In this document: one piece after another, positions 8,349 to 17,100 of the stretch
Layout of the letters: the number at the start of each line of letters is the position of its first letter
Position numbering within the stretch: position 1 is the stretch's first letter
Source: Catenulispora pinistramenti
GTDB lineage: Bacteria > Actinomycetota > Actinomycetes > Streptomycetales > Catenulisporaceae
Reading direction: 5' to 3'
DNA: 37,292 bases
Assembly: GCF_018274385.1 (NCBI RefSeq)
Contig: NZ_JAAFYZ010000096.1
Span: 1-37,292 of the forward strand
Program-made: the position numbers and the translations under genes
Notes under the pieces: model-generated
Seen by the model: only the letters and a program-made list of their open reading frames with translations
What the model was told of the DNA's origin: nothing
Database searches by the model: none

Positions 8349-10292
8349 TCACACCGTCACCGAGTCACGCATATCCGAGAACTTCCGATCCCCAATCCCC
8401 CGCACCTGCCGCAACTGCGCCACAGACCCGAACCGCCCATGCTCCGACCGCCAGTCCAAAATCCGCTGCGCCAACGCCGGCCCCACATCCGGCACCGCCT
8501 CAAGCTGCTCCAACGTGGCGGTATTCAAATTCACCGGCGCCACAGGCCGCCCCCGCTTCCCCCGCGCCGACTTACCGCCAGACGGCTGCGGCAACCCCAC
8601 AACCGGACCCGGCACCCCCTCAATCCCCACCCGCAACTGCTCCCCATCAGTAACCGGCCGCGCCAAATCAAGCGCAGTCACATCCACACCCGGCAACGCA
8701 CCCCCCGCCGCCGCCAACGCCTCATACACCCGAGACCCGGCAGGCAACGTCTGCACCCCCGGATGCGCAACCTTGCCCTCAACATCGATGACCACCGCGC
8801 TCCCCGACGACGCACCCGCCGACGACGCATCGGCCAGCGCAGGATTGGTCGACATCGCGGCATGCGGCGGACAGGACTGGCGGCGCGAGGCGCCGATCGC
8901 GTAGCGCTGGGCGGCGATCGCCCACTGCTGGCGCGCGATCGGAGTCGCGGGCTGAGCGAGCGCGGCCTCGGCTGGCTCGGCATCGATGCGACCCGCCGAC
9001 TCAACAGGGGCCAACGCAGCAGAACCAGCGACTAGAGCATCGGCCAGCCCTGCATCACTCCGGCCGGTAGTCCCGGCAGTCCAGACAGTCCAGGCAGTCC
9101 TTGCAGACACAGCATGGGCCAGGCCGGCATCACTCCGGCCGGCGGTCCGGAGAGCCCGCACAACCACGCCATCGGGCGACCGGGCATCGGTCAAGCCGGT
9201 GGCCCGGGCCGCCCGCGTAACCACACCATCGGCCGACCCAGGATCGACGGAACCGCTGGTCCCAGCAGCCCGCGCAACCACAGCATGGGTCGGTCCGGCG
9301 TCGATCAAGCTGGGGGTCCGGACAGCCGAGGCAACCACAGCATGGGCCGGTTCGGCATCGATCAAGCGGGGGATCCGGAGAGCCCGCACAACCACAGCAT
9401 GGGTCGGTTCGGCGTCGACCAAGCCGGTGGCCCGGGCCGCCCGAGCAACCACACCATCGGCCGACCCAGGACCGATGGAACCACTGGTCCCAGCAGCCCG
9501 CGCAACCACAGCATCAGCCGCTTCGGCGTCGATCGAGGCCATGCCCCGGGCGGCCCCAGCGACCACAGCCGCATCGGCCAGTTCGGCGTCGATCCTGCCA
9601 GCTGCCGTCCTCATCGCCACGCCTCGCGGCATGCCCGCCGACGCCCCGTCACTCGCCTGCCCCACCAGAGGCTGGCTCCCCGGCGTGCCCGCGGCCAGGA
9701 CCAGCACCGCGGATCGCACCGGCAGGACCCGCAAATCGCGCGTGGTCCAGCTGGTCGGCGCCGGAGTATCCGATGGCCGCCCATGCGTGCGGCACCCGCC
9801 GCGCCCCGGAGTGCCGCCCGGCGCGGCGGCGAGCGGCTTTCCACTCGGATCGGCGCTCGCCGTCGGATGGTCATCGTCGGGCGGACCGGTGTCCGACGCG
9901 CCCGCTTCTCCCGTGCTTCCCCCTCCCCCACCCGCCGCACCGACATCGACGACAGTCCCCTGCGATCGCGTCAGGTACCAGCCGCCGGCCGCCGCCCCCG
10001 CGACGGCGACCAGCGCCACCGCCGCCGCGGCCGGGAGGCTGAGCGCCCAGCGGCCGCGCAGGGTCGGCGGGACCCGGTGTTCGATCGACTGGCTCGCCCG
10101 GCGCCACCAGGGGCGGTTGACGTGGCGCCGGGCGGCCAGCGCCTCTGAAAGAGGCATGGGCCCCTCCGCGGCAGGCGACCAATACCGCGGTGGGTCCCCC
10201 TGGAGCGAAGCCAGCCGGTCGCGCGCCGTCGGCTGCGGGCTGCGGGGTTGGGCGCTGCCATTCGGCGCGTGCTCCGGACTGGTTCGTTCCAT
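8349..10292 (-). CDS. comEA: ComEA-like DNA-binding protein with a 19-residue repeat array
   Basis: A 647-residue protein, more than twice the usual ComEA length. Order: cytoplasmic arm (1-80), one membrane span (about 82-107), Gly/Pro-rich linker, a 19-residue repeat array (about 222-430; consensus near IDAEPAHAVVARAAGTSGS), a linker, an SLBB domain (about 495-560; VIDVEGKVAHPGVQTLPAG) and a C-terminal helix-hairpin-helix domain (586-647; PVNLNTATLEQLEAVPDVGP and QLRQVRGIGDRKF). In ComEA the HhH domain binds double-stranded DNA outside the membrane and hands it to ComEC. All segments are in one frame, so the array is translated. The ATG at 10292 has no ribosome-binding site, but a TACCTT -10-like element ends 7 nt before it, so leaderless translation is possible. 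Confidence 0.93.
   Translation of the reverse strand: MERTSPEHAPNGSAQPRSPQPTARDRLASLQGDPPRYWSPAAEGPMPLSEALAARRHVNRPWWRRASQSIEHRVPPTLRGRWALSLPAAAAVALVAVAGAAAGGWYLTRSQGTVVDVGAAGGGGGSTGEAGASDTGPPDDDHPTASADPSGKPLAAAPGGTPGRGGCRTHGRPSDTPAPTSWTTRDLRVLPVRSAVLVLAAGTPGSQPLVGQASDGASAGMPRGVAMRTAAGRIDAELADAAVVAGAARGMASIDAEAADAVVARAAGTSGSIGPGSADGVVARAARATGLVDAEPTHAVVVRALRIPRLIDAEPAHAVVASAVRTPSLIDAGPTHAVVARAAGTSGSVDPGSADGVVTRAARATGLTDARSPDGVVVRALRTAGRSDAGLAHAVSARTAWTVWTAGTTGRSDAGLADALVAGSAALAPVESAGRIDAEPAEAALAQPATPIARQQWAIAAQRYAIGASRRQSCPPHAAMSTNPALADASSAGASSGSAVVIDVEGKVAHPGVQTLPAGSRVYEALAAAGGALPGVDVTALDLARPVTDGEQLRVGIEGVPGPVVGLPQPSGGKSARGKRGRPVAPVNLNTATLEQLEAVPDVGPALAQRILDWRSEHGRFGSVAQLRQVRGIGDRKFSDMRDSVTV
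9104..9616 (-). repeat. 57-bp in-frame tandem repeat array in comEA
   Basis: Related units recur at exactly 57-bp spacing, read from the + strand motif C(A/T)AACCACA-like at 9104, 9161, 9218, 9275, 9332, 9389, 9446, 9503 and 9560. Degenerate copies flank the array on both sides (for example near 9029). Each unit encodes 19 residues. A higher-order period of four units (228 bp) is visible: the stretches around 9191-9242 and 9419-9470 are almost identical. No spacers separate the units. Confidence 0.9.
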
Positions 10293-10299
10293 GTCTGCG

Positions 10300-10305
10300 A
10301 AGGTA
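10300..10305 (-). promoter_or_regulatory. Candidate -10 element of comEA
   Basis: TACCTT (a TANNNT match) on the - strand ends 7 nt before the comEA ATG, the spacing expected for a leaderless transcript. No good -35 hexamer is seen. Confidence 0.3.
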
Positions 10306-10345
10306 GATCAGGGCAAAGCGCTCATACCAGCCATGAATCTGCGCC

Positions 10346-10354
10346 TGTGGATAA
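10346..10354 (-). promoter_or_regulatory. DnaA-box match upstream of comEA
   Basis: TTATCCACA on the - strand matches the DnaA-box consensus at all nine bases. It is a single site about 54 bp from the comEA start, in an otherwise GC-rich region. Confidence 0.35.
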
Positions 10355-10540
10355 AACGCCGCGCGGGCATCCGCTGCTCACCCATTCGGCTCAGCGACAT
10401 GCGGGCTCATGGCACGAATTCAGCCACCAATCCGTGGCAGCCCAAACAGAAGGCAGCCGCCTCATGTCGAGAAACAGCCGCCTTCAGGTATGCAAGTCAG
10501 GGGACGGACCAGAGCGAGCGATAGACCCGGACAGGTCAGC

Positions 10541-10580
10541 GGGGCATCGGGGCATCGGGGCATCGGGGCATCGGGGCATC
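10541..10580. repeat. GGGGCATC octanucleotide repeat, five copies
   Basis: Five perfect contiguous copies of GGGGCATC, followed by a partial GGGGC. It lies in the comEA-hflX spacer. Confidence 0.95.
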
Positions 10581-10836
10581 GGGGCCAAGCCGACCAAGCC
10601 GAAAGCAGACCCGAAGGAGCCGGTGTTGGCGCTCACCGAACATAGGTCGCTGCCCACCTTCCATGCTGGTCGAGCCAGATGGTCTTGGGCCCGAAGTCGC
10701 GGGTCGCAGCTACGCTGCCGCTTCTTCGAAAGGAGTACGCGTGGTTGCGGAGCGCGCCATGTTGGCCGCGGATCACGTCTGACCCGATCGAAACTCAGCA
10801 AGCAAGCGCCCAGGCAGACCGGCCAAACACGCAAAC

Positions 10837-10865
10837 GGGCCCGGGTGACCAAGTCACCCGGGCCC
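10837..10865 (-). terminator. hflX terminator hairpin
   Basis: GGGCCCGGGTGAC (10837-10849) pairs perfectly with GTCACCCGGGCCC (10853-10865) across a 3-nt loop. It lies 100 bp beyond the hflX stop and is followed on the - strand by GTTTGCGTGTTTGG. A 13-bp GC stem followed by T-rich sequence supports intrinsic termination. Confidence 0.75.
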
Positions 10866-10965
10866 ATCCAAACAAGCCACCGCCAGGAGGCCGGACCACG
10901 CCTGGACCCAGGCCCAGGCCGAGGTGGGGATCAAAGCCGACCGAAGTCAGTCAGCCACCTGCCCC

Positions 10966-12474
10966 CTAGACCGCCCCCACCGTCCGAAAAGGCTCCAGCT
11001 GAGCGGCCAGGTCATGGTGGATCAGCGCCCGGACCAGCGTGCCGTGGTCCGTGTGCTCCTCTTTCAGCATCTCGCCTTCGGCGTGGATGCGGGCGACCAG
11101 GTCGCCGCGGTCGTAGGGGACCAGGGCCTCGAGTTCCACGCCGGGGCGGGGGAGGTCGCGTTCGATCGCTGTGAGGAGGTTCTCGATGCCTTCGCCGGTG
11201 CGGGCGGAGACTACGAGGCCGTGTGGCTCGTGGCGGAGGAGGCGGGCCAGGGTTTCGGGGTCGGCGAGGTCGGCCTTGTTGAAGACCATCAGTTCCTTGA
11301 CGTCGCCGGCTCCCATGTCGGCGAAGACGGCTCGGACGGCTGAGATCTGGCCTTCGGGGTCCTCGTCGCTGGCGTCCACCACGTGCAGGACCAGGTCGCT
11401 TTCGCCGACTTCCTCCAGGGTGGAGCGGAAGGCCTCGACCAGTTGGTGCGGAAGGTGGCGGACGAAGCCGACGGTGTCGGACAGGGTGTAGGAGCGGCCG
11501 GTTGCCGTTTCCGTGCGGCGGACGGTGGGGTCCAGGGTGGCGAACAGGGCGTTCTCCACCAGGACTCCGGCCCCGGTGAGGCGGTTGAGGAGGGAGGACT
11601 TGCCCGCGTTGGTGTAGCCGGCCAGGACCACCGAGGGGACTGAGCCTCGGCGGCGTTCGGCGCGCTTGGTCTCGCGGCCCTTGCTCATGGCGCCGATTTC
11701 GCGGCGGAGCTTGGCCATGCGTTCGCGGATGCGGCGGCGGTCGGTTTCGATCTTGGTTTCACCGGGGCCGCGGGTCGCGAGGCCGCCTCGGCCACCACCC
11801 ATCTGGCGGGACAGGGACTGGCCCCAGCCGCGGAGCCTGGGGAGCATGTACTGCATCTGGGCCAGGGCCACCTGGGCCTTGCCCTCCCGGGACTTGGCGT
11901 GCTGGGCGAAGATGTCCAGGATCAGGGCCGTACGGTCGATGACCTTGACCTTGACCACGTCTTCCAGGTGGATGAGCTGGCCCGGGCTGAGCTCGCCGTC
12001 GCAGATCACGGTGTCGGCGCCGGTGGCCAGCACGATGTCGCGCAGCTCGGCCGCCTTGCCGCTGCCGATGTAGGTCGCCGGGTCCGGCTTGTCACGCCGC
12101 TGGACCACGCCTTCCAGGACCTCCGAGCCCGCGGTCTCGGCCAGGGCGGCCAGTTCGCGCAGCGAGAGTTCGGCGTCGGCGGCGGTGCCGTCGGTCCAGA
12201 CGCCGACCAGCACCACGCGCTCCAGGCGCAGCTGCCGGTACTCGACTTCGGTGACGTCCTCGAGTTCGGTGGACAGCCCGGCCACGCGGCGCAGCGAGGC
12301 GCGCTCCTCCAGGTCGAACTGCTCCCCGTCGTGACGGGACTCGGCCCAGCGGTTGCGATAGAGCGGGGCCGGCGCGTCGAAGACGTCCTCGGTGTCCCAC
12401 TCAGCTTCCGGCGTGTCGTGGTCGTGCAATGCGTAGACCTCGTCGCGGGCAGCGTCCTTGTGGGATTCCGTCAT
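10966..12474 (-). CDS. hflX: Ribosome-associated GTPase HflX
   Basis: A 502-residue GTPase that binds the 50S subunit and in other bacteria rescues or splits stalled ribosomes under stress. The N-terminal HflX domain has VVLVGVWTDG, DPATYIGSGKAAEL and VICDGELSPGQ, followed by the conserved linker AQMQYMLPRLRGWG and GGRGGLATRGPGETKIETDRR. The G domain has G1 GYTNAGKS, G3 DTVGFVRHLP, G4 NKAD and G5 SARTG. An actinobacterial acidic extension (about 60 residues) precedes the HflX domain. The ATG at 12474 is chosen because AGAGGA lies 6 nt upstream; an upstream in-frame ATG at 12507 lies in a duplicated leader. It is downstream of clgR but separated from it by a strong hairpin. Confidence 0.96.
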   Translation of the reverse strand: MTESHKDAARDEVYALHDHDTPEAEWDTEDVFDAPAPLYRNRWAESRHDGEQFDLEERASLRRVAGLSTELEDVTEVEYRQLRLERVVLVGVWTDGTAADAELSLRELAALAETAGSEVLEGVVQRRDKPDPATYIGSGKAAELRDIVLATGADTVICDGELSPGQLIHLEDVVKVKVIDRTALILDIFAQHAKSREGKAQVALAQMQYMLPRLRGWGQSLSRQMGGGRGGLATRGPGETKIETDRRRIRERMAKLRREIGAMSKGRETKRAERRRGSVPSVVLAGYTNAGKSSLLNRLTGAGVLVENALFATLDPTVRRTETATGRSYTLSDTVGFVRHLPHQLVEAFRSTLEEVGESDLVLHVVDASDEDPEGQISAVRAVFADMGAGDVKELMVFNKADLADPETLARLLRHEPHGLVVSARTGEGIENLLTAIERDLPRPGVELEALVPYDRGDLVARIHAEGEMLKEEHTDHGTLVRALIHHDLAAQLEPFRTVGAV

Positions 12475-12484
12475 GTGTTTCCTC

Positions 12485-12517
12485 TTCATCTGTTGTGACA
12501 GGTTCATCTGTTGTGAC
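12485..12517 (-). repeat. 15-bp direct repeat in the hflX leader
   Basis: TTCATCTGTTGTGAC occurs at 12485-12499 and again at 12503-12517 (18-bp period). On the coding strand the copies read GTCACAACAGATGAA and sit immediately before the hflX ribosome-binding site. This could be an operator or a simple 18-bp duplication. Confidence 0.85.
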
Positions 12518-12520
12518 TAG

Positions 12521-12569
12521 CGCGGCGGAAAAACGCCGCGAGGCGGGGAGAAACGCTCTCCCCGCCTCG
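12521..12569 (-). terminator. Double hairpin downstream of clgR
   Basis: CGAGGCGGGGAG (12539-12550) pairs with CTCCCCGCCTCG (12558-12569), loop of 7. Immediately beyond it on the - strand, CGCGGCG (12521-12527) and CGCCGCG (12534-12540) pair around a TTTTTC loop. Relative to clgR this is a GC stem followed by a T-run, a good intrinsic terminator. Confidence 0.8.
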
Positions 12570-12603
12570 ATGGTGGCACGTCATCGGGATCACCGACACC
12601 GGA

Positions 12604-13341
12604 TTATGACCGGCCGGTCGGTGAGGGCAGCCGAGGCGTGCCGAACGTGTAGGGGTTGTCCGGGCCGGGCAGCGGCGAGCCGGGGACGTAGGGCAGCGGA
12701 CCCATCGGGGGCTGCGGTCCCAACGCCGGGCCGATACCGCTGGAGACGGCCGCGCCGTTCGCCAGACCGGCGTTCATGCCGGTCCCGCGCGCCGCCTGGG
12801 GTACGCCGGATTTCGGCGCCACCCGGGGCGAGCCGGCCGGTGGCCGGGTGTTGCCGGGCCGGTTCCCGGCGGTCCGGGAGTTGATCACCGCGGTCGGGAT
12901 CTTCGCGGTCGGGAGCGTGCGAGCGCCACGCGGGGCGCCGGCACCCACGCCGACCACCACGCCGGGACGCTGACCGGAGCCGCCCGCGGACTGCCCCGCG
13001 GCGTCGGCCTGGCCCCTGCGCGCCGGCGGCATCGCGACCCGCTGCTGCGGGCGGCCGTCGGCGGGCATCAGGCTGCCCAGCTCCGCGGCCTCGATCTCGG
13101 CGGCCAATTCGGCCGCGGCGAGTTCGGTCGACAGTTCGAGCAGCACGTCGGAGAGCTTGACCTCCAACGCGTCGCAGATGGCGGCCAACAATTCGCTCGA
13201 CGGCTCTTTCTGTCCCCGTTCCACCTCGGAGAGGTAGCCGGGGGAAACCCGCGCCGTCGCGGCGAGCTGACGGAGCGTCCGTCCGCTGCGCTGCCGCCGG
13301 CCGCGCAGCACGTCGCCGAGTAGGCGGCGAACCAAGATCAT
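12604..13341 (-). CDS. clgR: ClgR-type XRE regulator with a long disordered tail
   Basis: Residues 1-70 match ClgR, the actinobacterial activator of Clp protease genes: [20 protein letters not shown], then a Cro/CI helix-turn-helix ([38 protein letters not shown]), then an ELAAAEL helix. Known ClgR proteins are usually much shorter; here about 150 residues of Pro/Gly/Ala-rich sequence follow, ending [17 protein letters not shown]. Known ClgR proteins are themselves turned over by Clp through the C-terminus, so an altered tail could matter. The ATG at 13341 follows a GGGAGGGG at about 9 nt. A SigR/SigE-type promoter match lies 140 bp upstream, and a strong terminator follows the gene. Confidence 0.88.
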   Translation of the reverse strand: MILVRRLLGDVLRGRRQRSGRTLRQLAATARVSPGYLSEVERGQKEPSSELLAAICDALEVKLSDVLLELSTELAAAELAAEIEAAELGSLMPADGRPQQRVAMPPARRGQADAAGQSAGGSGQRPGVVVGVGAGAPRGARTLPTAKIPTAVINSRTAGNRPGNTRPPAGSPRVAPKSGVPQAARGTGMNAGLANGAAVSSGIGPALGPQPPMGPLPYVPGSPLPGPDNPYTFGTPRLPSPTGRS

Positions 13342-13482
13342 CTCGGCTTCCCCTCCCTCATCGTTTCCGCTGGCCTGCTGGTTTTCCTGTGAGAATCATG
13401 TGCCTGTGGAGCCACCGTACCCCGGCTGTTGCCGGATTACTCTCCTGCTTTGCTTGTTGTTATTCCCCGTTCAATGGTTCTC

Positions 13483-13508
13483 AACGGTGAGGACGGGGTT
13501 TCCATTCC
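13483..13508 (-). promoter_or_regulatory. SigR/SigE-like ECF promoter of clgR
   Basis: On the - strand GGAAT (13508-13504), an 18-nt spacer and GTT (13485-13483, preceded by C) match the GGAAT-N18/19-GTT consensus of the actinobacterial SigR/SigH/SigE sigma factors. The predicted transcript start is near 13476, giving a leader of about 135 nt before clgR. SigE control of clgR is established in Mycobacterium tuberculosis, which makes this placement credible. Confidence 0.6.
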
Positions 13509-13682
13509 AAGAAGTTGCGGCCCCGTCGTGAACCCGTCGTGAAACGGTCGTCATGGGGTCGACGACCACCAGACTGCCACCGTATCCCGAGCCGCCGACA
13601 TGCGTCGGGTGAAGGCCGCCCTCCGGACAAAATCGAACACCCGTTCAGGATACAGGGTGTGAGCGGACGGGGGCACGTCGGT

Positions 13683-13724
13683 GATCATCGAGCGTGGATC
13701 ATCAGGCGTGGCTCATCGCGCGCC
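13683..13724. repeat. 14-bp triple tandem repeat
   Basis: GATCATCGAGCGTG, GATCATCAGGCGTG and GCTCATCGCGCGCC follow one another without gaps in the clgR upstream spacer. Confidence 0.7.
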
Positions 13725-13899
13725 ACGGCTGATCCGGCAGTCCGGCCGAAGGCCCGACCGGCATGTGCACGCAACGGAGTCCTCGGGCGGCCCTCGCAGA
13801 TGAGCCGCGGGGGCCGGACGCCGCTGCGGTGGGGCACCTGCTCACCGCCAGATCAACCGCTGGTTACGCATTCGGCGCGAAGATTCAAGAATTGCGAAT

Positions 13900-14091
13900 C
13901 TAGCGCGGCGCCGCCGCGAGCCAACCGCGCACCCGGTGCGCGGGCTGGCCGACCGTGGCGCGGATGGCGTCCGCGTCCCGACCACCTTCATGCGGCACGA
14001 CCACAGCGGACAATCCCGAGGGACCGCCGTGCGGCCGATGCGAACCCGAGGCCGAGGCCTCCTGCGCACGCGACACTGTCTCCCTCATCAC
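13900..14091 (-). CDS. Candidate small ORF downstream of the SARP regulator
   Basis: A 63-residue open frame starting GTG (14091) immediately followed by ATG (14088), with GGGAGG (14105-14100) 8 nt upstream of the GTG. It begins 33 nt after the SARP regulator stop on the same strand, so it would be cotranscribed. The codon third positions are mostly G/C. The product (MMRETVSRAQEAS... ending RVRGWLAAAPR) has no signal peptide, membrane span or known motif. The ribosome-binding site and position support translation; the lack of recognisable homology means it may still be a chance frame. Confidence 0.4.
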   Translation of the reverse strand: MMRETVSRAQEASASGSHRPHGGPSGLSAVVVPHEGGRDADAIRATVGQPAHRVRGWLAAAPR

Positions 14092-14124
14092 CTTGTCATC
14101 CTCCCGTGCGCTCTAACCGTTTCC

Positions 14125-17100
14125 TTAGCGCGACGTTCGACCGGGCGTTGAGGTTGCTACCGGAACCGAGGTTGCCTCCGGATCCGAGAGCATTCCCCTG
14201 ATACGGTCCGCCTCCGGATCCCCGATCTCGACGTACATGGCCAAGGCCTCCTCCCGGCACCCACGGGCCCGCTCCGGCTGACCGGCCAGGTCCAGCACGT
14301 CAGCGAGGACGGCCAGCGCGGTCGCGTACTGCCAGGTGTCGGCGGTCTCCCGGAGCACGCTCACAGCACGCTCCGCGTACTCCAACGCACGGTTGGGTTC
14401 GCCGAGTCCCAACAACGCCCGCGCGCTGGAGGCGTGCGCGGCACCCTCCATCGGCGGATGGACGTCGGCGAAGTACCGGGCAGCGTCGGCGAAGTACGTC
14501 AGCGACTCCTGATAGGAGCGGGTCTGCAAGTAGATGGAACCCGTCTGGAAGAGCGCGTAGCCGGTCGATACGTCGTCCCCTAGAGCACGGCACAAGGCGA
14601 GCCCGGCCATAGTGCTCTCCAGAGCGTCATCCGTACGCCCGACGACGAACAGCGATCGCGCCATGTTCTGCCGGGCGGCCGCCTCGGATGCCACGTCCCC
14701 GAACGTCCGGCTGACGCTGATCGCGTGTTCGTATAGCGCGATCGCCTCGGCGTCCCTCCCGAGGTCCGCATAGGTCATGGCGAGCAGATTGACCGCGTCG
14801 GCTTGGGTCTCATCGCCGCCCACGGACTCGGCGGCGCGATGCGACCGCTCAGCCTCGTCGGCGGCGGCCTCGATCTGGTAGGTCGCGTAGAGGATCCGCG
14901 CCAGCGAGTGCCGTACCCGGGCCTCGCTCCGTACGTCACCACACTCCACAGCCGCTGCCGCGGCGTTCCGCGCCGCCGCGGCGAGTTCCTCCGCATAGCG
15001 TTCGATGCCGGGAAGCGAGACCAAGTGGTCGAGCAGTTCGACAGCCAGCGTCAGCGGCCCCACCCCGTCCGCACCGCAGGGCGGCCGGGTCAGCGCGCTC
15101 CGGTTGAACACCGCGTCCACGGAGCTGCCCTCGTCCGCTATCCACCGAACGCCGGCCTCTACAGAGTCGAACTCCCGCCCTGTAGAGCGCGTAGGGGCCA
15201 GCCCGAGTTCTTCCACGGGGATACGGCGCAGCCGGCGCATAGAGGCGAGATAGAAGTCGAGCAGCTTCACGAACCCGTCATCGAGGTCCCCGCCCTCGGC
15301 TTCATGCTGTTCCCGCGCATAAAGGCGCAACAGGTCGTGGTACCGATAGCGCCCCGGCGACGCCGACTCCAGCATCGCGGCGTCCACCAGCGACTCCAGC
15401 ACTTCCTCGGTGTCGGCCTCGTCCTGGCCGAGCAGCGCGGCCGCCGCGGCGGCCGACACCTCGGCGCTGTCCAGCAGCGACAGCCGCCGGAAGACATCCG
15501 CCTGCGCCGGGGACAGCTGGTGATAGCCGAGTTCGAACGCCGTGCGCACCGCGAGGTCGCCGACGGCCAGTTCCCCGAGCCGGCGCCGCTGGTCCGACAA
15601 CCGGGCGGCCAGCGAGCCGATGCGCCAGCGCGGCCGGGAGGCGAGCCGGGCCGCGGCGATACGCACGGCCAACGGCAGGTACCCACAGAGTGTGACCACC
15701 TCTATGGCGGCGGTGTGCTCCATCCCGAGGCGTTCCTCGCCGACGATCCGCGTGAACATGTTCATCGCCTCGCCGGGGTCCAGGACGTCGAGATCAGCGA
15801 ACGTGGCCCCAGCCAGCCCGGTCAGCTTGGGCCGGCTGGTGACGATCACCGCGCACCCCGGAGCCCCGGGGAGCAGAGGGCGCACCTGAGCGGCGTCCTG
15901 TGCGTTGTCCAGGACGATGAGGACGCGGCGCCCGGCGAGCGCGGAGCGGTACGCGGCGGCACGCTCCTCCAGCCCCTGCGCCGTCTCCCCCTCTGATATC
16001 CCCAGACCGCGCAGGAAGGCGGCGAGGACCCACGCGGGGTCGGCCGGTACCGGGTCGCCTCCGCGCAGATCCACATAGAGCTGTCCGTCCGGGAAGTCGG
16101 ACCGCACCAAGTGCGCCAGATGGATCGCGAGCGCCGTCTTGCCGACCCCGCCGAGCCCGGACAGCGCGCAGACCGCGACCGACTGCCCGACTGTGGTGGC
16201 GATGCGCGCCGCGAGCACCCGAGTCAGGTTCTCGCGTCCGGTGAAGTCGGCGGTATCGGCGGGAAGCTGTGCGGGGATCGTCGGCGGCTTCTCTGCAGAG
16301 CTCCCCACGGGCGCTTCTGTCGCCTTGAGGGTGATCTCCGCATTCTCCGCGGCAGGACGTGCCAGAGCGGGATCGGCGCGCAGGATCCGTTGATGCAGTT
16401 CCCCCAACTCGGCGCCCGGGTCGACCCCCAGTTCCTTGCGCAGGAGCCGCCGGGTGTCCGCGTAGACGCCCAGCGCCTCCGCCTGTCGGCCGGTTTGGTA
16501 GAGCGCCAGCATCAGCTGCGCACGCAGTCCCTCGCGCAGCGGGTGCTCGGAGGTGAGGACGGTGAGTTCGGAGACCGCGTCCCCGACCCGCCCCAACGAC
16601 AAGTCCAGGGCGATGCGGCTCTCCTGCGCCGCAGTGCGGCGTTCCAGGAGCGTCGTGCGCAGCGATTCCGCATAAGGACCCGGAATCCCGGCCAACGGAG
16701 TACCGCGCCACAGCGCCAACGCACTGGCGAGTTCTCCGCGCGCCCCTGCCACGTCACCGGACAACCGGCGCTGCTCCGCGGTCGTGACGTGGTCCTCGAA
16801 CGTGAACAGGTCCACGTGCGAACGCTCCGCGCGTAACGCATAGCCGCCGGCTATAGAGGCGATCGCCTCCGCGCCGAAGACCTTGCGGAGCCGGAAGGCA
16901 TACGTGCGCACCGTGCCGAGAGCACCCTCGGGCGGCTCGTCACCCCACAGGCCCTCTATGAGTTCGTCGGCTGTCGCCACCCGACCGGCCCGCGAAGCGA
17001 GCAGCGCCAACACGGCCTGCTGCTGCGGGGACCCCACCTTGAGCTCCTCGGCTGGTTCTCCCGCGACGCCCACTCGCAGCGCGCGAACCGGTCCGAGCAG

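Larger units (their letters stand above)
10293..10965. other. Intergenic region between comEA and hflX
   Basis: 673 bp without a convincing gene. It holds the upstream region of comEA (including a DnaA-box match at 10346-10354), an octanucleotide repeat (10541-10580) and a strong hairpin near the hflX end (10837-10865). A 13-codon + strand micro-ORF (GTG 10741 to TGA 10782) has a good AAAGGAG 5 nt upstream but encodes nothing recognisable. Open frames over this stretch look like shadow frames. Confidence 0.6.
13342..13899. other. Intergenic region upstream of clgR
   Basis: 558 bp between clgR and a candidate small ORF. The left part is the clgR leader and promoter. The rest holds a 14-bp triple repeat (13683-13724), an imperfect inverted repeat ACACCC...GGGTGT near 13639-13662, and an AT-rich inverted repeat AGATTC...GAATCT near 13881-13901. 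I see no supported gene; an open + strand frame from 13515 has Arg/Pro-rich shadow-frame composition. Confidence 0.6.

Noticed and set aside
9000-9650. Possible CRISPR-like array
   Set aside because: The 57-bp units are contiguous and related throughout with no unique spacers, and they code in frame in ComEA.
9114-10148. Open + strand frame with His/Gly-rich 19-residue repeats opposite comEA
   Set aside because: The - strand frame continues through recognised membrane, SLBB and HhH domains of ComEA. The + frame is the mirror of the repeat array and shows no domain.
13515-14201. Open + strand frame between clgR and the SARP gene
   Set aside because: Arg/Pro/Ala-rich, no ribosome-binding site or domain, and it runs into the 3' end of the SARP gene on the other strand.
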